The notes beneath the pieces are model-generated. The model made no database searches. It was given only the letters and a program-made list of their open reading frames with translations, and was not told where the DNA came from. The translations under genes and the position numbers were made by a program. A stretch of 64,000 bases of DNA from contig NZ_CP118733.1 of the NCBI RefSeq assembly GCF_032594915.1, forward strand, positions 1 to 64,000, written 5' to 3'. Each line of letters begins with the position of its first letter. The stretch's first letter is position 1. This stretch comes from Streptococcus sp. 29896. GTDB taxonomy: Bacteria > Bacillota > Bacilli > Lactobacillales > Streptococcaceae. Shown in pieces: positions 9,301 to 22,500 of this stretch.

Positions 9301-9873
9301 CAGTCTGGTTTTATTGATTCGGTTGGATATGAACTCTACTCTCAGTTGTTAGAACAAGCTATTCTTGATAAACAGGGCAAGAGTCAGAAACGGCAGAAGA
9401 GCAATACAGAGATCAATTTGGCAATCGATGCCTACTTACCGAGTGATTATATTACAGACCAGCGTCAGAAGATTGAAATTTACAAACGAATCAAGCAAAT
9501 TGACACTCGTGTAAACTATCAAGAATTGCAAGATGAATTGATGGACCGCTTCGGAGAATACCCAGATGTGGTGGCCTATTTACTTGAAATCGGCTTACTA
9601 AAAACCTTTCTTGATCAAACCTTTACCCAGTTGGTTGAACGAAAAGACCAGCAGGTTACAGTGCGATTTGAAGCAATGGCTGGTCAACATTTCTTGACAC
9701 AAGACTATTTTGAAGCTCTTTCTGCGACTCAATTGAAAGCCCGCATTGCTGAAAATAAGGGGCAATTAGAAGTCATTTTTACTGTAAGAGGGAAAAAGGA
9801 TTTTGAGATTCTGGAAGAATTGATGCTATTTGCCGAAAAACTAGTTGAAATCAAGCAGAGAAAAGCGGGATAA
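6379..9873 (+). CDS. mfd: Transcription-repair coupling factor Mfd
   Basis: Mfd pushes stalled RNA polymerase off lesions and recruits UvrA. The 1164-residue protein has UvrB-like N-terminal modules, a CarD-like RNA polymerase interaction domain near 485-560 (VGDYVVHHVHGIGQYLG), a RecG-like superfamily 2 motor with Walker A GDVGFGKT ending at 647 and a DEEQ box (VIDEEQRFG), the TRG region, and a C-terminal TRCF domain. Length is normal. It starts in the pth stop codon (TAATG) with no strong ribosome site of its own, implying coupling to pth. Confidence 0.97.
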   Translation: MNLLDLLGQNKTIQTWQANLNKSTRQLVMGLSGSSKAITIASAYDSISEKILLVTASQNEAEKLAGDLAAILGNEVVYNFFTDDSPLAEFVFASKDRTQARIDSLNFLLDPTASGILVASMAACRILLPSPSAFHQAKLDLSIGQEIEVDSIVKQLTAIGYKKVSRVLSAGEFSQRGDILDIFDINADFPYRLEFFGDEIDGIRTFDVDSQKSLESCDQVRISPASEMIFSAEDFLRAGEKLENAIENSQSEEQISYLKEVLADVKTSYRHPDLARFLSFIYEQEWTLLDYLPAGSPVFLDDFHKIADRHAQFDKEVAGILTDDLQKGKAVSSLNYFASSYQPLRKYKPATFFSTFQKGLGNLRFDAIHSFNQHPMQEFFNQIPLLKDELARYAKSNYTVIIQAESQTSLQALQKTLQEYAIQLPVYAPHELVAGQQQVTIGSLASGFHFLDEKLVLITEREIFHRKIKRKVRRKNISNAERLKDYTELAVGDYVVHHVHGIGQYLGIETIVVSGIHRDYLTIQYQNSDRISLPVDQIDLLSKYLASDGKIPKVNKLNDGRFQKTKQKVQKQVEDIADDLIKLYAERSQLKGFAYSPDDANQAEFDDAFAYVETDDQIRSIQEIKKDMEKDSPMDRLLVGDVGFGKTEVAMRAAFKAVNDGKQVAILVPTTVLAQQHFANFQERFADFPVNIEVMSRFKTKAEQAAILERLKKGQVDILIGTHRLLSQDVVFADLGLLVIDEEQRFGVKHKERLKELKKKIDVLTLTATPIPRTLQMSMLGIRDLSVIETPPTNRYPVQTYVMETNTGVIRDAVLRELDRGGQVYYLYNKVDTIEQKVSELKELVPEASIGYVHGQMSEIQLENTLFAFIEGEYDVLVTTTIIETGVDIPNANTLFIENADHMGLSTLYQLRGRVGRSNRIAYAYLMYRPDKSLTEVAEKRLEAIKGFTELGSGFKIAMQDLSIRGAGNILGAAQSGFIDSVGYELYSQLLEQAILDKQGKSQKRQKSNTEINLAIDAYLPSDYITDQRQKIEIYKRIKQIDTRVNYQELQDELMDRFGEYPDVVAYLLEIGLLKTFLDQTFTQLVERKDQQVTVRFEAMAGQHFLTQDYFEALSATQLKARIAENKGQLEVIFTVRGKKDFEILEELMLFAEKLVEIKQRKAG

Positions 9874-9904
9874 TTCCCGCATTTTCACTAAAACATGGTA
9901 AAAT
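9864..9904 (+). promoter_or_regulatory. Hairpin over the mfd stop and extended -10 promoter for rqcP
   Basis: GCGGGA/TCCCGC around the mfd stop codon (9865-9880) makes a weak terminator-like hairpin. TGGTAAAAT at 9896-9904 is an extended -10, 20 bases before the rqcP ATG. Confidence 0.5.
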
Positions 9905-9923
9905 AAAGAGATGAGGTGAAATC

Positions 9924-10214
9924 ATGAGATTAGACAAATATTTGAAAGTTTCCCGTATCATTAAACGGAGAACAGTTGCAAAGGAAGTTGCAGATAAGGG
10001 CCGGATCAAAATTAATGGCATATTGGCTAAATCTTCAACAGATGTCAAGCTAGAGGACCAGATCGAAATCCGATTTGGGAACAAATTATTGACTGTAAAG
10101 GTTCTTGAAATGAAGGACAGTACCAAGAAAGAAGATGCACTGAAAATGTATGAAATAATCAGTGAGACAAGGATAGAAACTGATGAAGAAGTCGAAAATC
10201 GTTCAAATCAATAA
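9924..10214 (+). CDS. rqcP: S4-domain RNA-binding protein RqcP
   Basis: This 96-residue protein is almost entirely an S4 RNA-binding domain ([26 protein letters not shown] near the start, [12 protein letters not shown]). It is the counterpart of B. subtilis YabO/RqcP, which works with RqcH on stalled 50S subunits to add C-terminal alanine tails. It sits between mfd and divIC as in other streptococci and overlaps the divIC start by 32 bases. HslR-type heat-shock S4 proteins are the alternative name for the same family. Confidence 0.85.
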   Translation: MRLDKYLKVSRIIKRRTVAKEVADKGRIKINGILAKSSTDVKLEDQIEIRFGNKLLTVKVLEMKDSTKKEDALKMYEIISETRIETDEEVENRSNQ

Positions 10215-10554
10215 TTCTTATATCCAGAACCAACGTGAGAAAAGCAAGCTGACCTTGGCAGAAAAGCGTCAGAAAAATCGCTTTATGGCCTCCATTTTGA
10301 TTTTAGTGGTCTTTTTGTTCATTTTGCCAACCTATAACCTAGTTCAAAGCTACCAAACTTTGAAAGACAGGGAGAGCCAGTTGGTAGAATTGGAAAACCA
10401 GTATCAAAATCTTGTGGCTGAGCAAGAAGAACGCGCAGCTTTGGTCAAACAATTAGAAAATGAAGACTTTGCAGCCAAATATGTCCGCGCGAAATACCAA
10501 TGGTCTAAGGAAGGGGAATTTATCTATAATATTCCAGGGATACTACCGCAATGA
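10183..10554 (+). CDS. divIC: Septum formation initiator DivIC/FtsB family
   Basis: This 123-residue bitopic division protein has a short cytoplasmic N terminus rich in Lys and Gln, one membrane segment at about 35-52 ([18 protein letters not shown]) and an outer coiled coil ([18 protein letters not shown]). It ends in the conserved [20 protein letters not shown] motif of streptococcal DivIC. It acts with DivIB and FtsL at the septum. It overlaps rqcP and its stop overlaps the next small gene by four bases (ATGA). Confidence 0.92.
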   Translation: MKKSKIVQINNSYIQNQREKSKLTLAEKRQKNRFMASILILVVFLFILPTYNLVQSYQTLKDRESQLVELENQYQNLVAEQEERAALVKQLENEDFAAKYVRAKYQWSKEGEFIYNIPGILPQ

Positions 10555-10673
10555 TGTCATCTATCTTTGAAACAGTTGAAAAGTTCTTGCAATATTCTGA
10601 TGATAAACTAGAAGAGTTATCTGAAAAAAATAAGGAATTAAAACTGGCACAAGAAGAGCCAGACGAAAACTAA
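10551..10673 (+). CDS. Small conserved acidic protein between divIC and the serine hydrolase
   Basis: A 40-residue frame starts at an ATG overlapping the divIC stop (ATGA) and reads [19 protein letters not shown]..., very acidic and predicted helical. The same position in pneumococcus holds a similarly sized hypothetical protein with an EQFLGLSDEKLEEL-like core, so it is probably a real conserved microprotein. Function is unknown; it is presumably translated by coupling to divIC. Confidence 0.65.
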   Translation: MMSSIFETVEKFLQYSDDKLEELSEKNKELKLAQEEPDEN

Positions 10674-10698
10674 TGAAGAAGTATGGAAAGGAGGGGAA

Positions 10699-11979
10699 AT
10701 GCAGTTCGTTCTATTGCTATTGCTATTGCCAGTGCTATGGAATGCTACCAAGGTAGATAGCACAGAACTTCCATTTCAACTAAGCAACCAAGCCCGCTAT
10801 CAGTTGAATTATAAGTCGTATAATACGGATTTTCAAACTGTCCCAACCAATCCAAATGTCTTTGCTACAATCTCGACATTTTCCGACCAGGCCTTGACTG
10901 AAAAAGTTGGAACGATTGAACCCAATCAAGTCTTTAGAATTGTCGGAATCAGTGTCAATGACCAGCAAGTCTTGGTTTTTCAATTAGAAGACCAGACCTA
11001 CATTGCAGCAGATCAGACGATGATTTATGATGATAGCATACTTTCGAACCAAGATGTGGATCAAACTTATTGGACAAAGGCAGATGCGGTTTTCTATACC
11101 AGCCCGATTGCCAATCAAGCCCAAGTGAGTCAAAAGCAGAAAAAGGCCTATCAAGCTGTTCAAGTGGATCAATTATCAGAAACACATTGGGGACTTTTTG
11201 CTCACGTAGAAGGACTAGGCTGGATTGCTATGGAAGATTTGTCTGCAACAGACAACCGCATGGAAGCTGTTCAGCAGTTATTAAAAGAAAAGTATAACAA
11301 AGATACTCTTTCAATCTATGTTCAGCAGCTTGAGACAGGTCAAGCAGCTGGAGTGAATGAAGATAAACTCATGTATGCTGCATCCACTAGTAAATTAACG
11401 ACCCTTTATTATGCTCAAGAAGTCATTAATGCTGGAGAATTTCAACTAAATCAACCTTTAACCTACACCAAGGAAACATTGGAATTCTATGGAGCATTTG
11501 ATGCTTTTGGAAGTGGATCTCTTCCAAAAACAGCTAATAATAAAGTGTATAGTGTCGAGGATTTGATTAATCGGACAGCCAAAGAATCCGATAATGTAGC
11601 TAGCAATATTCTTGCATATTACACAAGCCATCAGTTTGATGCAACGTTTACCGCTACCATTGAAGGTATTGTGGGCCAAAAATGGGACATGGAAGAACGA
11701 CTTGCTTCTGCAAAAATGGCTGGAAAAATGATGGAAAAACTCTATGAACAAAATGGCTATGTTTTGGAAAGTCTGAAAGAAACCAAGTTCGATAACCAAC
11801 GGATTTCTAAAGATATTCCCGTTCCAGTTGCCCATAAGATTGGAGATGCCTATGATTTTAGACATGATGTGGCAGTCGTTTATACAGACAGTCCTTTCAT
11901 TCTTTCTATCTTTACAGAAAGATCTACCTATGACACGATTTCACAAATCGCAAAAGATGTGTATGAGATTCTAAAATGA
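10699..11979 (+). CDS. Class A beta-lactamase-fold serine hydrolase
   Basis: This 426-residue exported protein has an N-terminal hydrophobic signal/anchor (FVLLLLLLPVLWNATKV), an SH3-like wall-binding region, then a beta-lactamase-like domain. The catalytic SxxK is S229-T-S-K232, the SDN triad is 297-299, and K380-I-G382 replaces KTG. Orthologues stand at the same place in other streptococci. Substrate is unknown: it could be a peptidoglycan-peptide enzyme or a divisome accessory, and resistance is unlikely given the altered KTG. AAAGGAGG precedes the ATG. Its stop overlaps tilS by four bases. Confidence 0.85.
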   Translation: MQFVLLLLLLPVLWNATKVDSTELPFQLSNQARYQLNYKSYNTDFQTVPTNPNVFATISTFSDQALTEKVGTIEPNQVFRIVGISVNDQQVLVFQLEDQTYIAADQTMIYDDSILSNQDVDQTYWTKADAVFYTSPIANQAQVSQKQKKAYQAVQVDQLSETHWGLFAHVEGLGWIAMEDLSATDNRMEAVQQLLKEKYNKDTLSIYVQQLETGQAAGVNEDKLMYAASTSKLTTLYYAQEVINAGEFQLNQPLTYTKETLEFYGAFDAFGSGSLPKTANNKVYSVEDLINRTAKESDNVASNILAYYTSHQFDATFTATIEGIVGQKWDMEERLASAKMAGKMMEKLYEQNGYVLESLKETKFDNQRISKDIPVPVAHKIGDAYDFRHDVAVVYTDSPFILSIFTERSTYDTISQIAKDVYEILK

Positions 11980-13244
11980 TAAAAAAACAATTTTTAAAAG
12001 TGACACAAGATGGTCACTTTTTTGATAAACACAAACGCGTCCTCTTGGCGATTTCAGGAGGAAAAGACTCTATGAACCTCCTTCAGCTTCTCTATCATTA
12101 TCGCAAGGACTTAGGAATTGAACTGGGGCTAGCTCATGTCAACTATAAACTCCGACCAAGTTCTGACCAGGAAGAAGCCTATCTCCAAAACTGGGCCCAT
12201 CAACATGGACTGGCTTTTTACTGTCGGTCTTTTCAAGGTGTCTTTACAGAAGAACGGGGTCGAGATTTTCGTTACCAATTCTTTAAAGACATCATGGAGA
12301 CAGAGGATTATAGCGCCTTGGTGACTGCCCACCATGCAGATGATCAGGCAGAAACCATTTTTATGAAATTGGTGAGAGGCAGCCGTCTGATTCATCTGGC
12401 AGGCATGCAACCAGTCCAAGATTTTCCACCAGGCCAGTTGATTCGCCCGCTCTTACATTTTAGAAAATCAGATTTAGAGGACTGTTTTCATTTTGATGAC
12501 CAATCTAACCAGTCACCAGCATTTTTTAGAAATCGAGTTCGCAACAACTACCTTCCCCAGTTGGAAAAAGAGAATCCCGCCATTTCACAAGCCTTGATTG
12601 AAGTAGGTCAAGAAAGTTATATTTTTAAACAGGCGCTGATCGATTTGACAAAGGGGATGGATGTGACAAATCTTGCGACTTTTTTGGGACAAAGCAGAGC
12701 AGTACAACACGTTTTACTACAGCTTTACTTGCAAGAGTTTCCTGACCTTCATCTTTCAAAATCCCAATTCAAAGAATTGCACCATATAATAGTAGAAAAG
12801 GCAAATGTTCACACCTATTTGAAAAATGGCTACTGGTTTAAAAAAGACTACAAGACCATGTCTATTCAAAAAATAGGACCTGAGACGGATAGTGCACCCC
12901 AAGACATTGTGATAAAATCAGATGGTATTTTTCATTGGGGACCCTATCTGGTCACTAAAAATCATCCCCTTCCTGATGCTTGGAGTCTTGCTTTGCCATC
13001 AGAAAAGCCTATCCTATTTCGGACCTGGCAGCCAGGCGACCGAATTCTCTTAAATGGGATTCAAAAGAAAGTGAGTCGCTATTTTATAGACAATAAAATC
13101 CCATTTTCTGAACGTCGCAGGGCCGCTGTGATTGAACAAGATGGAAAAATTCTTGGAATTTCCAATATTGCTACTAGTGATTTGAGTAAATCTGCAAAAA
13201 ATGGTATAATCAAAGCTACATTATACATAAAAATGAAAGAGTAG
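11976..13244 (+). CDS. tilS: tRNA(Ile)-lysidine synthetase
   Basis: TilS converts C34 of the CAT-anticodon tRNA-Ile2 to lysidine, switching it from Met to Ile charging. The 422-residue protein has the PP-loop SGGKDS at 27-32 for ATP binding, the N-terminal N-type ATPase domain, and C-terminal TilS substrate domains ([10 protein letters not shown]). Its likely substrate tRNA lies in this window at 22586. It overlaps the upstream gene by ATGA and precedes hpt by 4 bases, the standard Firmicute tilS-hpt-ftsH order. Confidence 0.97.
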   Translation: MIKKQFLKVTQDGHFFDKHKRVLLAISGGKDSMNLLQLLYHYRKDLGIELGLAHVNYKLRPSSDQEEAYLQNWAHQHGLAFYCRSFQGVFTEERGRDFRYQFFKDIMETEDYSALVTAHHADDQAETIFMKLVRGSRLIHLAGMQPVQDFPPGQLIRPLLHFRKSDLEDCFHFDDQSNQSPAFFRNRVRNNYLPQLEKENPAISQALIEVGQESYIFKQALIDLTKGMDVTNLATFLGQSRAVQHVLLQLYLQEFPDLHLSKSQFKELHHIIVEKANVHTYLKNGYWFKKDYKTMSIQKIGPETDSAPQDIVIKSDGIFHWGPYLVTKNHPLPDAWSLALPSEKPILFRTWQPGDRILLNGIQKKVSRYFIDNKIPFSERRRAAVIEQDGKILGISNIATSDLSKSAKNGIIKATLYIKMKE

Positions 13245-13248
13245 ACTT

Positions 13249-13791
13249 ATGCTGGAAAAAGACATTAAAAAAGTTCTGATTACGGAAGAAGAGATTGCTG
13301 CCAAGTGTAAAGAATTAGGAAAAGTTCTGACAGAAGACTATGCAGGAAAAAATCCAATTCTTGTTGGTATCTTGAAGGGCTCTATTCCTTTCATGGCAGA
13401 ATTGATCAAACATATCGATACACATATCGAGACGGACTACATGGTAGTGTCTAGCTACCACGGTGGTACAGAAAGTAGCGGAACTGTAAAAATCATCAAA
13501 GATTTGGATAACAGTGTTGCTGGTCGCGATATTCTCTTTATTGAAGATATCATTGACACTGGCCGTACACTCAAAGAATTGAAAGAGTTATTTGCGCTAC
13601 GTCAAGCAAATTCAATTAAAATTGCGACTTTGATTGACAAACCTGAAGGCCGTGTAGTGGAAATTGAAGCGGACTATTCAGGCTTTACAGTTCCAAAAGA
13701 GTTTTTAGTTGGATTTGGATTGGATTACAATGAAAACTATCGTAACCTTCCTTATGTCGGAGTATTGAAAGAGGAAGTCTATTCAAATTAA
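13249..13791 (+). CDS. hpt: Hypoxanthine phosphoribosyltransferase
   Basis: Hpt salvages hypoxanthine and guanine to IMP and GMP using PRPP. The 180-residue protein has the type I PRTase PRPP loop ([15 protein letters not shown] near 103-117), the PPi loop with KGS ([14 protein letters not shown]) and the C-terminal hood residues ([18 protein letters not shown]). It lies 4 bases after tilS and 20 bases before ftsH. PRPP comes from prs, encoded downstream at 26013. Confidence 0.97.
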   Translation: MLEKDIKKVLITEEEIAAKCKELGKVLTEDYAGKNPILVGILKGSIPFMAELIKHIDTHIETDYMVVSSYHGGTESSGTVKIIKDLDNSVAGRDILFIEDIIDTGRTLKELKELFALRQANSIKIATLIDKPEGRVVEIEADYSGFTVPKEFLVGFGLDYNENYRNLPYVGVLKEEVYSN

Positions 13792-13811
13792 TAGAAGGTT
13801 TTTGCTAATTT

Positions 13812-15782
13812 ATGAACAAACAGCCCAATAAAGGATTTATTAGAAATCCTTTTCTCATTATTCTCATCATTGCGACACTGATTACAGGATTCCAATTCAT
13901 GAATGCTGGCAGTCAGGTAGCAACTCAGGAAATTTCCTACTCAACCGTTCTAGAAGAATTAAAGAATGGAAATGTTACGGAACTCACCTACCAACCCAAT
14001 AGCAGTATTATCGAAATCAAGGGTACTTATAAGAATGCAGTAGAAGCAAAAAGTGAGCTAGCTTCCTCTATCAAGCTCTTCCAGGTATCCGACACGCAAA
14101 CCTATAAAAACTTTAGGTCAACGATTTTAGCTTCCGATTCAACCTTGTCAACCCTTCAAAGTCTAGCGGATGAACAAGGTGTAGATGTGACAATCAAACC
14201 AGAATCTTCTAATAGCTTGTGGTTAAATATCCTGCTGAACCTATTCCCACTTGTCTTGTTCGGCGTCTTCTTCATGATGATGATGAACCAAGGTGGCGGC
14301 GGTGCACGTGGTGCCATGAATTTTGGCCGCAATAAAGCCAAAGCCTTGGAACAAAGCAATATCAAAGTTCGATTCTCAGATGTTGCAGGCGCGGAAGAAG
14401 AAAAACTAGAACTGGTAGAGGTTGTAGAGTTCCTTAAAGATCCAAAACGCTTTACTAAACTAGGTGCCCGGATTCCAGCCGGTGTCTTGCTAGAAGGCCC
14501 TCCAGGAACTGGTAAGACCCTTTTGGCAAAAGCTGTCGCTGGAGAAGCAGGAGTTCCATTCTTCTCTATTTCTGGTTCTGATTTTGTTGAAATGTTTGTC
14601 GGTGTCGGTGCTAGCCGTGTTCGTTCATTGTTTGAAGATGCGAAAAAAGCTGCGCCAGCAATCATCTTTATCGATGAAATCGATGCTGTTGGTCGCCAAC
14701 GTGGTGTTGGAATGGGCGGCGGTAATGACGAACGTGAACAAACCCTCAACCAACTCTTGATTGAAATGGATGGTTTTGAAGGCAACGAAGGAATTATTGT
14801 TATTGCTGCAACCAACCGAAGTGATGTTCTCGATCCAGCTCTTTTACGTCCAGGACGATTTGACCGTAAGGTACTTGTCGGCCGTCCAGATGTGAAGGGC
14901 CGTGAAGCAATTCTGAAAGTTCATGCAAAGAATAAACCATTGGCAGACGATGTCGATTTGAAGTTGGTTGCCCAACAGACACCAGGTTTTGTTGGTGCTG
15001 ATTTGGAAAACGTACTGAACGAAGCAGCACTTGTTGCAGCACGTCGCAATAAAGACAAGATTGATGCGGCAGATATTGATGAAGCAGAAGATCGTGTTAT
15101 TGCAGGTCCTTCTAAGAAAGATCGCCAAGTTTCAGCCAAAGAACGAGAAATCGTGGCCTATCATGAAGCCGGTCATACAATTGTCGGGCTTGTCTTGTCA
15201 AATGCCCGCGAAGTCCATAAGGTAACAATTGTTCCACGTGGCCGTGCAGGTGGCTATATGATTGCACTTCCTAAAGAAGACCAAATGCTCCTATCTAAAG
15301 AAGATATGAAAGAGCAATTGGCAGGCCTGATGGGCGGGCGTGTCGCAGAGGAAATTATTTTCAATACTCAAACAACCGGTGCTTCAAATGACTTTGAACA
15401 AGCTACTCAAATGGCGCGTGCTATGGTAGCTGAATACGGAATGAGTGAGAAAATGGGTCCAATGCAATACGAAGGTAGCCATGCCATGTTTGGTGGACAA
15501 ACAACACAAAAATACATCTCAGAACAAACAGCCTACGAATTGGACACAGAAGTCCGTAATTTATTGACAGAAGCTCATAATAAAGCAGCTGAGATTATCC
15601 AAGATAACCGTGAGAAACACCAACTCATTGCGGAAGCCCTTCTTAAGTATGAAACATTGGATAGTGTACAGATTAAAGCCTTGTATGAAACAGGTCAGAT
15701 GCCAACGGACAATGAATTAACCGAAGGTGAAGAAGTACACCCACTTTCTTACGATGAAATAAAAGAAAAACTAGACCAGTAA
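13812..15782 (+). CDS. ftsH: ATP-dependent zinc metalloprotease FtsH
   Basis: FtsH is a membrane-anchored AAA protease that degrades misfolded membrane proteins and regulators. The 656-residue protein has two membrane segments (about 13-30 and 137-158), an AAA domain with Walker A GPPGTGKT at 229-236, Walker [12 protein letters not shown] and the SRH, and the M41 zinc site HEAGH at 451-455. The region between membrane segments is extracellular. The ribosome site (AGAAGG) is rather far from the ATG. A terminator overlaps its stop. Confidence 0.98.
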   Translation: MNKQPNKGFIRNPFLIILIIATLITGFQFMNAGSQVATQEISYSTVLEELKNGNVTELTYQPNSSIIEIKGTYKNAVEAKSELASSIKLFQVSDTQTYKNFRSTILASDSTLSTLQSLADEQGVDVTIKPESSNSLWLNILLNLFPLVLFGVFFMMMMNQGGGGARGAMNFGRNKAKALEQSNIKVRFSDVAGAEEEKLELVEVVEFLKDPKRFTKLGARIPAGVLLEGPPGTGKTLLAKAVAGEAGVPFFSISGSDFVEMFVGVGASRVRSLFEDAKKAAPAIIFIDEIDAVGRQRGVGMGGGNDEREQTLNQLLIEMDGFEGNEGIIVIAATNRSDVLDPALLRPGRFDRKVLVGRPDVKGREAILKVHAKNKPLADDVDLKLVAQQTPGFVGADLENVLNEAALVAARRNKDKIDAADIDEAEDRVIAGPSKKDRQVSAKEREIVAYHEAGHTIVGLVLSNAREVHKVTIVPRGRAGGYMIALPKEDQMLLSKEDMKEQLAGLMGGRVAEEIIFNTQTTGASNDFEQATQMARAMVAEYGMSEKMGPMQYEGSHAMFGGQTTQKYISEQTAYELDTEVRNLLTEAHNKAAEIIQDNREKHQLIAEALLKYETLDSVQIKALYETGQMPTDNELTEGEEVHPLSYDEIKEKLDQ

Positions 15783-15797
15783 AGGTTTAGTTTTTTT
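15766..15797 (+). terminator. Terminator overlapping the ftsH stop
   Basis: AAAAACTAGACC pairs with GGTTTAGTTTTT around AGTAAA (one G-T wobble) and ends in a T run. The stem includes the last ftsH codons. Confidence 0.8.
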
Positions 15798-15810
15798 GGT
15801 ATTTTAGAGT

Positions 15811-15857
15811 AATCGGACATTTATGTCCTGTTCAGGAGATGATATTGTTAGTAGAAT
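15811..15857 (+). promoter_or_regulatory. ComR-type box and -10 of comX
   Basis: The dyad CGGACAT-TT-ATGTCC flanked by AAT and TGTT (15811-15832) matches the ComR box form A-n-GGACA-n4-TGTCC-TGTT known upstream of comX in ComRS streptococci. TAGAAT follows at 15852-15857. The comX ATG is 30 bases further. Confidence 0.75.
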
Positions 15858-15886
15858 GAAAACAAAAATAGGAAGAGGTAGACTAT

Positions 15887-16351
15887 ATGTTTTCATCAGA
15901 GTACAGAAAAGTTAAGGGAATAGTTGATAAAACCCGCAGAGAGTATTATTTAAAAGGGTGGGAACACAGCGATTGGCACCAAGAGGGGATGCTGGTCTTC
16001 TATCAACTCATACAGGAGTACCCAGGGCTTAAGGATAGTCAGAACCTATACGGCTTCTTCAAAGTCCGGTTTCGGAACTACATTAAGGATAAACTTCGCC
16101 AACAAGCCAGCCAAAAACGGACCTTTGATCGCATGCAACATGAAGAGATAGGAGATCTGAGCCATTGCTTACGCAGTCCAGGGCTCTTACAAGATGACTT
16201 ATTGACACTACGAGATGGATTACGGAGCTATTATGACCAGCTATCCCCAACCCAACAAGATAACTATATGAAACTAATCCGAGGCGAACGGTTCAAAGGC
16301 CGACAAGAGATGGTGAGAGAACTCAGAGAAGTCTTGAAAGATTTTAGGTGA
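15887..16351 (+). CDS. comX: Competence sigma factor ComX (SigX)
   Basis: ComX directs RNA polymerase to late competence genes carrying cin boxes. The 154-residue protein is a short sigma-70-like factor: a region 2-like block near 25-75 (HSDWHQEGMLVFYQLIQEYP, FKVRFRNYIKDKLRQQ) and a C-terminal region 4-like helix pair (YYDQLSPTQQDNYMKLIRGERFKG). GGAAGAGG precedes the ATG. A ComR-type box lies upstream, indicating peptide pheromone (XIP/ComR) control. The gene sits between ftsH and the first rRNA operon, its usual streptococcal place, close to the origin. Confidence 0.93.
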   Translation: MFSSEYRKVKGIVDKTRREYYLKGWEHSDWHQEGMLVFYQLIQEYPGLKDSQNLYGFFKVRFRNYIKDKLRQQASQKRTFDRMQHEEIGDLSHCLRSPGLLQDDLLTLRDGLRSYYDQLSPTQQDNYMKLIRGERFKGRQEMVRELREVLKDFR

Positions 16352-16691
16352 CAAGGGGGATGAAGAAAAAGGAAAAGGAAAAGAAAAAATAAAAAAAGTT
16401 TCAAAAAGTTATTGACAAAGGTAGGTTAAGGTGATAGAATAATGGAGTTGTCTCGAGCGAGCAGTTAACAGAGAAGAAACGAAATAAAAAAAGTTTCAAA
16501 AAAGTGTTGACAAGTTTCGCAAGAAATGATAAACTAAGATAGTTGTCGCGAGAGAGCGATAACGAACAAGACCTTTGAAAATTAAAGAAGACGAACCAAA
16601 CGTGCAGGGTGATTTATCTAAGGATAAATCGTCAATAACGAAAAAAACAATAAAACGGAAAGCTAGTGATAGCTTGAGTTTGAATCAAAAC
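16352..16691 (+). promoter_or_regulatory. rRNA operon promoters P1 and P2 and leader
   Basis: P1 is TTGACA at 16412-16417 and TAGAAT at 16435-16440, 17-base spacer. P2 is TTGACA at 16507-16512 and TAAACT at 16530-16535, 17-base spacer. Each is preceded by the same A-rich AAAAAAAGTTTCAAAAA sequence, like UP elements. A boxA-like antitermination site, GACCTTTGAAAAT, lies at about 16570-16582. AAAATTAAAGAAGAC at 16578-16592 pairs perfectly with 18275-18289 to form the 16S processing stem. Confidence 0.85.
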
Positions 16692-18255
<1,564 letters not shown>

Positions 18256-18274
18256 AAATGGAACCTGTACGTTA

Positions 18275-18289
18275 GTCTTCTTTAATTTT
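18275..18289 (+). other. 16S processing stem, 3' arm
   Basis: GTCTTCTTTAATTTT is the exact complement of 16578-16592, forming a 15-pair stem around 16S. Further pairing (AACCTGTACGTTA with AACGTGCAGG-like bases) extends it inward. Such stems are RNase III substrates in known rRNA operons. Confidence 0.8.
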
Positions 18290-18301
18290 GAGAGGTCTTG
18301 T

Positions 18302-18374
18302 GGGGCCTTAGCTCAGCTGGGAGAGCGCCTGCTTTGCACGCAGGAGGTCAGCGGTTCGATCCCGCTAGGCTCCA
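18302..18374 (+). tRNA. tRNA-Ala (TGC)
   Basis: Cloverleaf with GGGGCCT/AGGCTCC acceptor stem, anticodon TGC and GGTTCGATCCC T loop, in the 16S-23S spacer. CCA is not encoded. Confidence 0.97.
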
Positions 18375-18408
18375 TTAACAACGGAAGTTGTTAAAGTTTT
18401 GTCCATTG

Positions 18409-18501
18409 AAAATTGAATATCTATCAAACATTCCTGATGTATCGATTAAGATACATTAAGAAATAGTAACAAGAAAATAAACCGAAAACGCTGTGAATAT
18501 T
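18409..18501 (+). other. 23S leader: boxA-like site and processing stem 5' arms
   Basis: Just after a boxA-like GTCCATTGAAAATT, AAAATTGAATATCTAT at 18409-18424 pairs perfectly with 21496-21511. AACGCTGTGAATATT at 18487-18501 pairs with 21463-21477 with one mismatch. Together they form the long stem that brackets 23S rRNA. Confidence 0.75.
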
Positions 18502-18542
18502 TAATGAGTTTTCTAATTTTTGAAAAAAAGTTAGGTTAATAA

Positions 18543-21444
<2,902 letters not shown>

Positions 21445-21531
21445 AAAAAATAAACTAGAGTCAATATTGACAGCGTTGGTAAAACTTGTTAGAATATAGA
21501 TATTCAATTTTGAGTTGACAAGACTCAGTAG

Positions 21532-21647
21532 TTAAGTGACGATAGCCTAGGAGATACACCTGTTCCCATGCCGAACACAGCAGTTAAGCCCTAGAACGCC
21601 TGAAGTAGTTGGGGGTTGCCCCCTGTGAGATACGGTAGTCGCTTAGC
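21532..21647 (+). rRNA. rrf: 5S ribosomal RNA
   Basis: TTAAGTGAC...GTCGCTTAGC terminal stem and the conserved CCGAACACAGCAGTTAAG internal sequence, about 116 bases. Confidence 0.95.
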
Positions 21648-21651
21648 GCAA

Positions 21652-21724
21652 GGGAGTTTAGCTCAGCTGGGAGAGCATCTGCCTTACAAGCAGAGGGTCA
21701 GCGGTTCGATCCCGTTAACTCCCA
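21652..21724 (+). tRNA. tRNA-Val (TAC)
   Basis: GGGAGTT/AACTCCC acceptor, anticodon TAC. First of 16 tRNAs following 5S, only 4 bases away. Confidence 0.96.
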
Positions 21725-21726
21725 TA

Positions 21727-21799
21727 GGTCCCGTAGTGTAGCGGTTATCACGTCGCCCTGTCACGGCGAAGATCGCGGGTTCGATTCCCGTCGGGACCG
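21727..21799 (+). tRNA. tRNA-Asp (GTC)
   Basis: GGTCCCG/CGGGACC acceptor, anticodon GTC, 2 bases after tRNA-Val. Confidence 0.96.
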
Positions 21800-21864
21800 T
21801 TCAATCAGTCTATTGGATTGTTTGAAGTAGGAAATAGAGCAAACAAAGTTTGCATCATATTTAC

Positions 21865-21937
21865 GACTCGTTAGCTCAGTTGGTAGAGCAATTGACTTTT
21901 AATCAATGGGTCGCTGGTTCGAGCCCAGCACGAGTCA
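21865..21937 (+). tRNA. tRNA-Lys (TTT)
   Basis: GACTCGT/ACGAGTC acceptor, anticodon TTT. Confidence 0.96.
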
Positions 21938-21940
21938 TAT

Positions 21941-22022
21941 GCGGGTTTGGCGGAATTGGCAGACGCACCAGATTTAGGATCTGGCGCTTTCGGGCGTGGG
22001 GGTTCAAGTCCCTTAACCCGCA
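21941..22022 (+). tRNA. tRNA-Leu (TAG)
   Basis: Long variable arm, GCGGGTT acceptor pairing with AACCCGC, anticodon TAG. Confidence 0.96.
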
Positions 22023-22038
22023 TAGAGAATAATAATAG

Positions 22039-22111
22039 GCCGGCTTAGCTCAGTTGGTAGAGCATCTGATTTGTAATCAGAGGGTCGCGTGTTCAAGTCA
22101 TGTAGCCGGCA
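22039..22111 (+). tRNA. tRNA-Thr (TGT)
   Basis: GCCGGCT/AGCCGGC acceptor, anticodon TGT. Confidence 0.96.
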
Positions 22112-22124
22112 TTAAGAAAAGATT

Positions 22125-22196
22125 GCGAACGTAGTTCAGTGGTAGAACACCACCTTGCCAAGGTGGGGGTCGCGGGTTCGAATCCCGTCGTTCGCT
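22125..22196 (+). tRNA. tRNA-Gly (GCC)
   Basis: GCGAACG/CGTTCGC acceptor with T discriminator, anticodon GCC. Confidence 0.96.
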
Positions 22197-22203
22197 TTGA
22201 GAG

Positions 22204-22287
22204 GCCGGGGTGGCGGAACAGGCAGACGCACAGGACTTAAAATCCTGCGATGGCAACATCGTACCGGTTCGATTCCGGTCCTCGGCA
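22204..22287 (+). tRNA. tRNA-Leu (TAA)
   Basis: Long variable arm, GCCGGGG acceptor pairing with CCTCGGC, anticodon TAA. Confidence 0.96.
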
Positions 22288-22293
22288 TGACGA

Positions 22294-22367
22294 GCACCCT
22301 TAGCTCAATTGGATAGAGTACCTGACTACGAATCAGGCGGTTAGAGGTTCGACTCCTCTAGGGTGCA
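22294..22367 (+). tRNA. tRNA-Arg (ACG)
   Basis: GCACCCT/AGGGTGC acceptor, anticodon ACG (read as inosine after TadA editing). Confidence 0.96.
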
Positions 22368-22415
22368 TCACTCGCTTAATGTAGAACATTAGGGGAGGTT
22401 TATTTTTAATGATAT

Positions 22416-22489
22416 CGGGAAGTAGCTCAGCTTGGTAGAGTACTTGGTTTGGGACCAAGGTGTCGCAGGTTCGAATCCTGTCTTCCCGA
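22416..22489 (+). tRNA. tRNA-Pro (TGG)
   Basis: CGGGAAG/CTTCCCG acceptor, anticodon TGG. Confidence 0.96.
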
Positions 22490-22500
22490 TTTTGTTATTT

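Noticed and set aside
14156-14815. Long minus-strand frame of 219 codons
   Set aside because: Antisense shadow of the ftsH AAA domain; no ribosome site and low-complexity composition.
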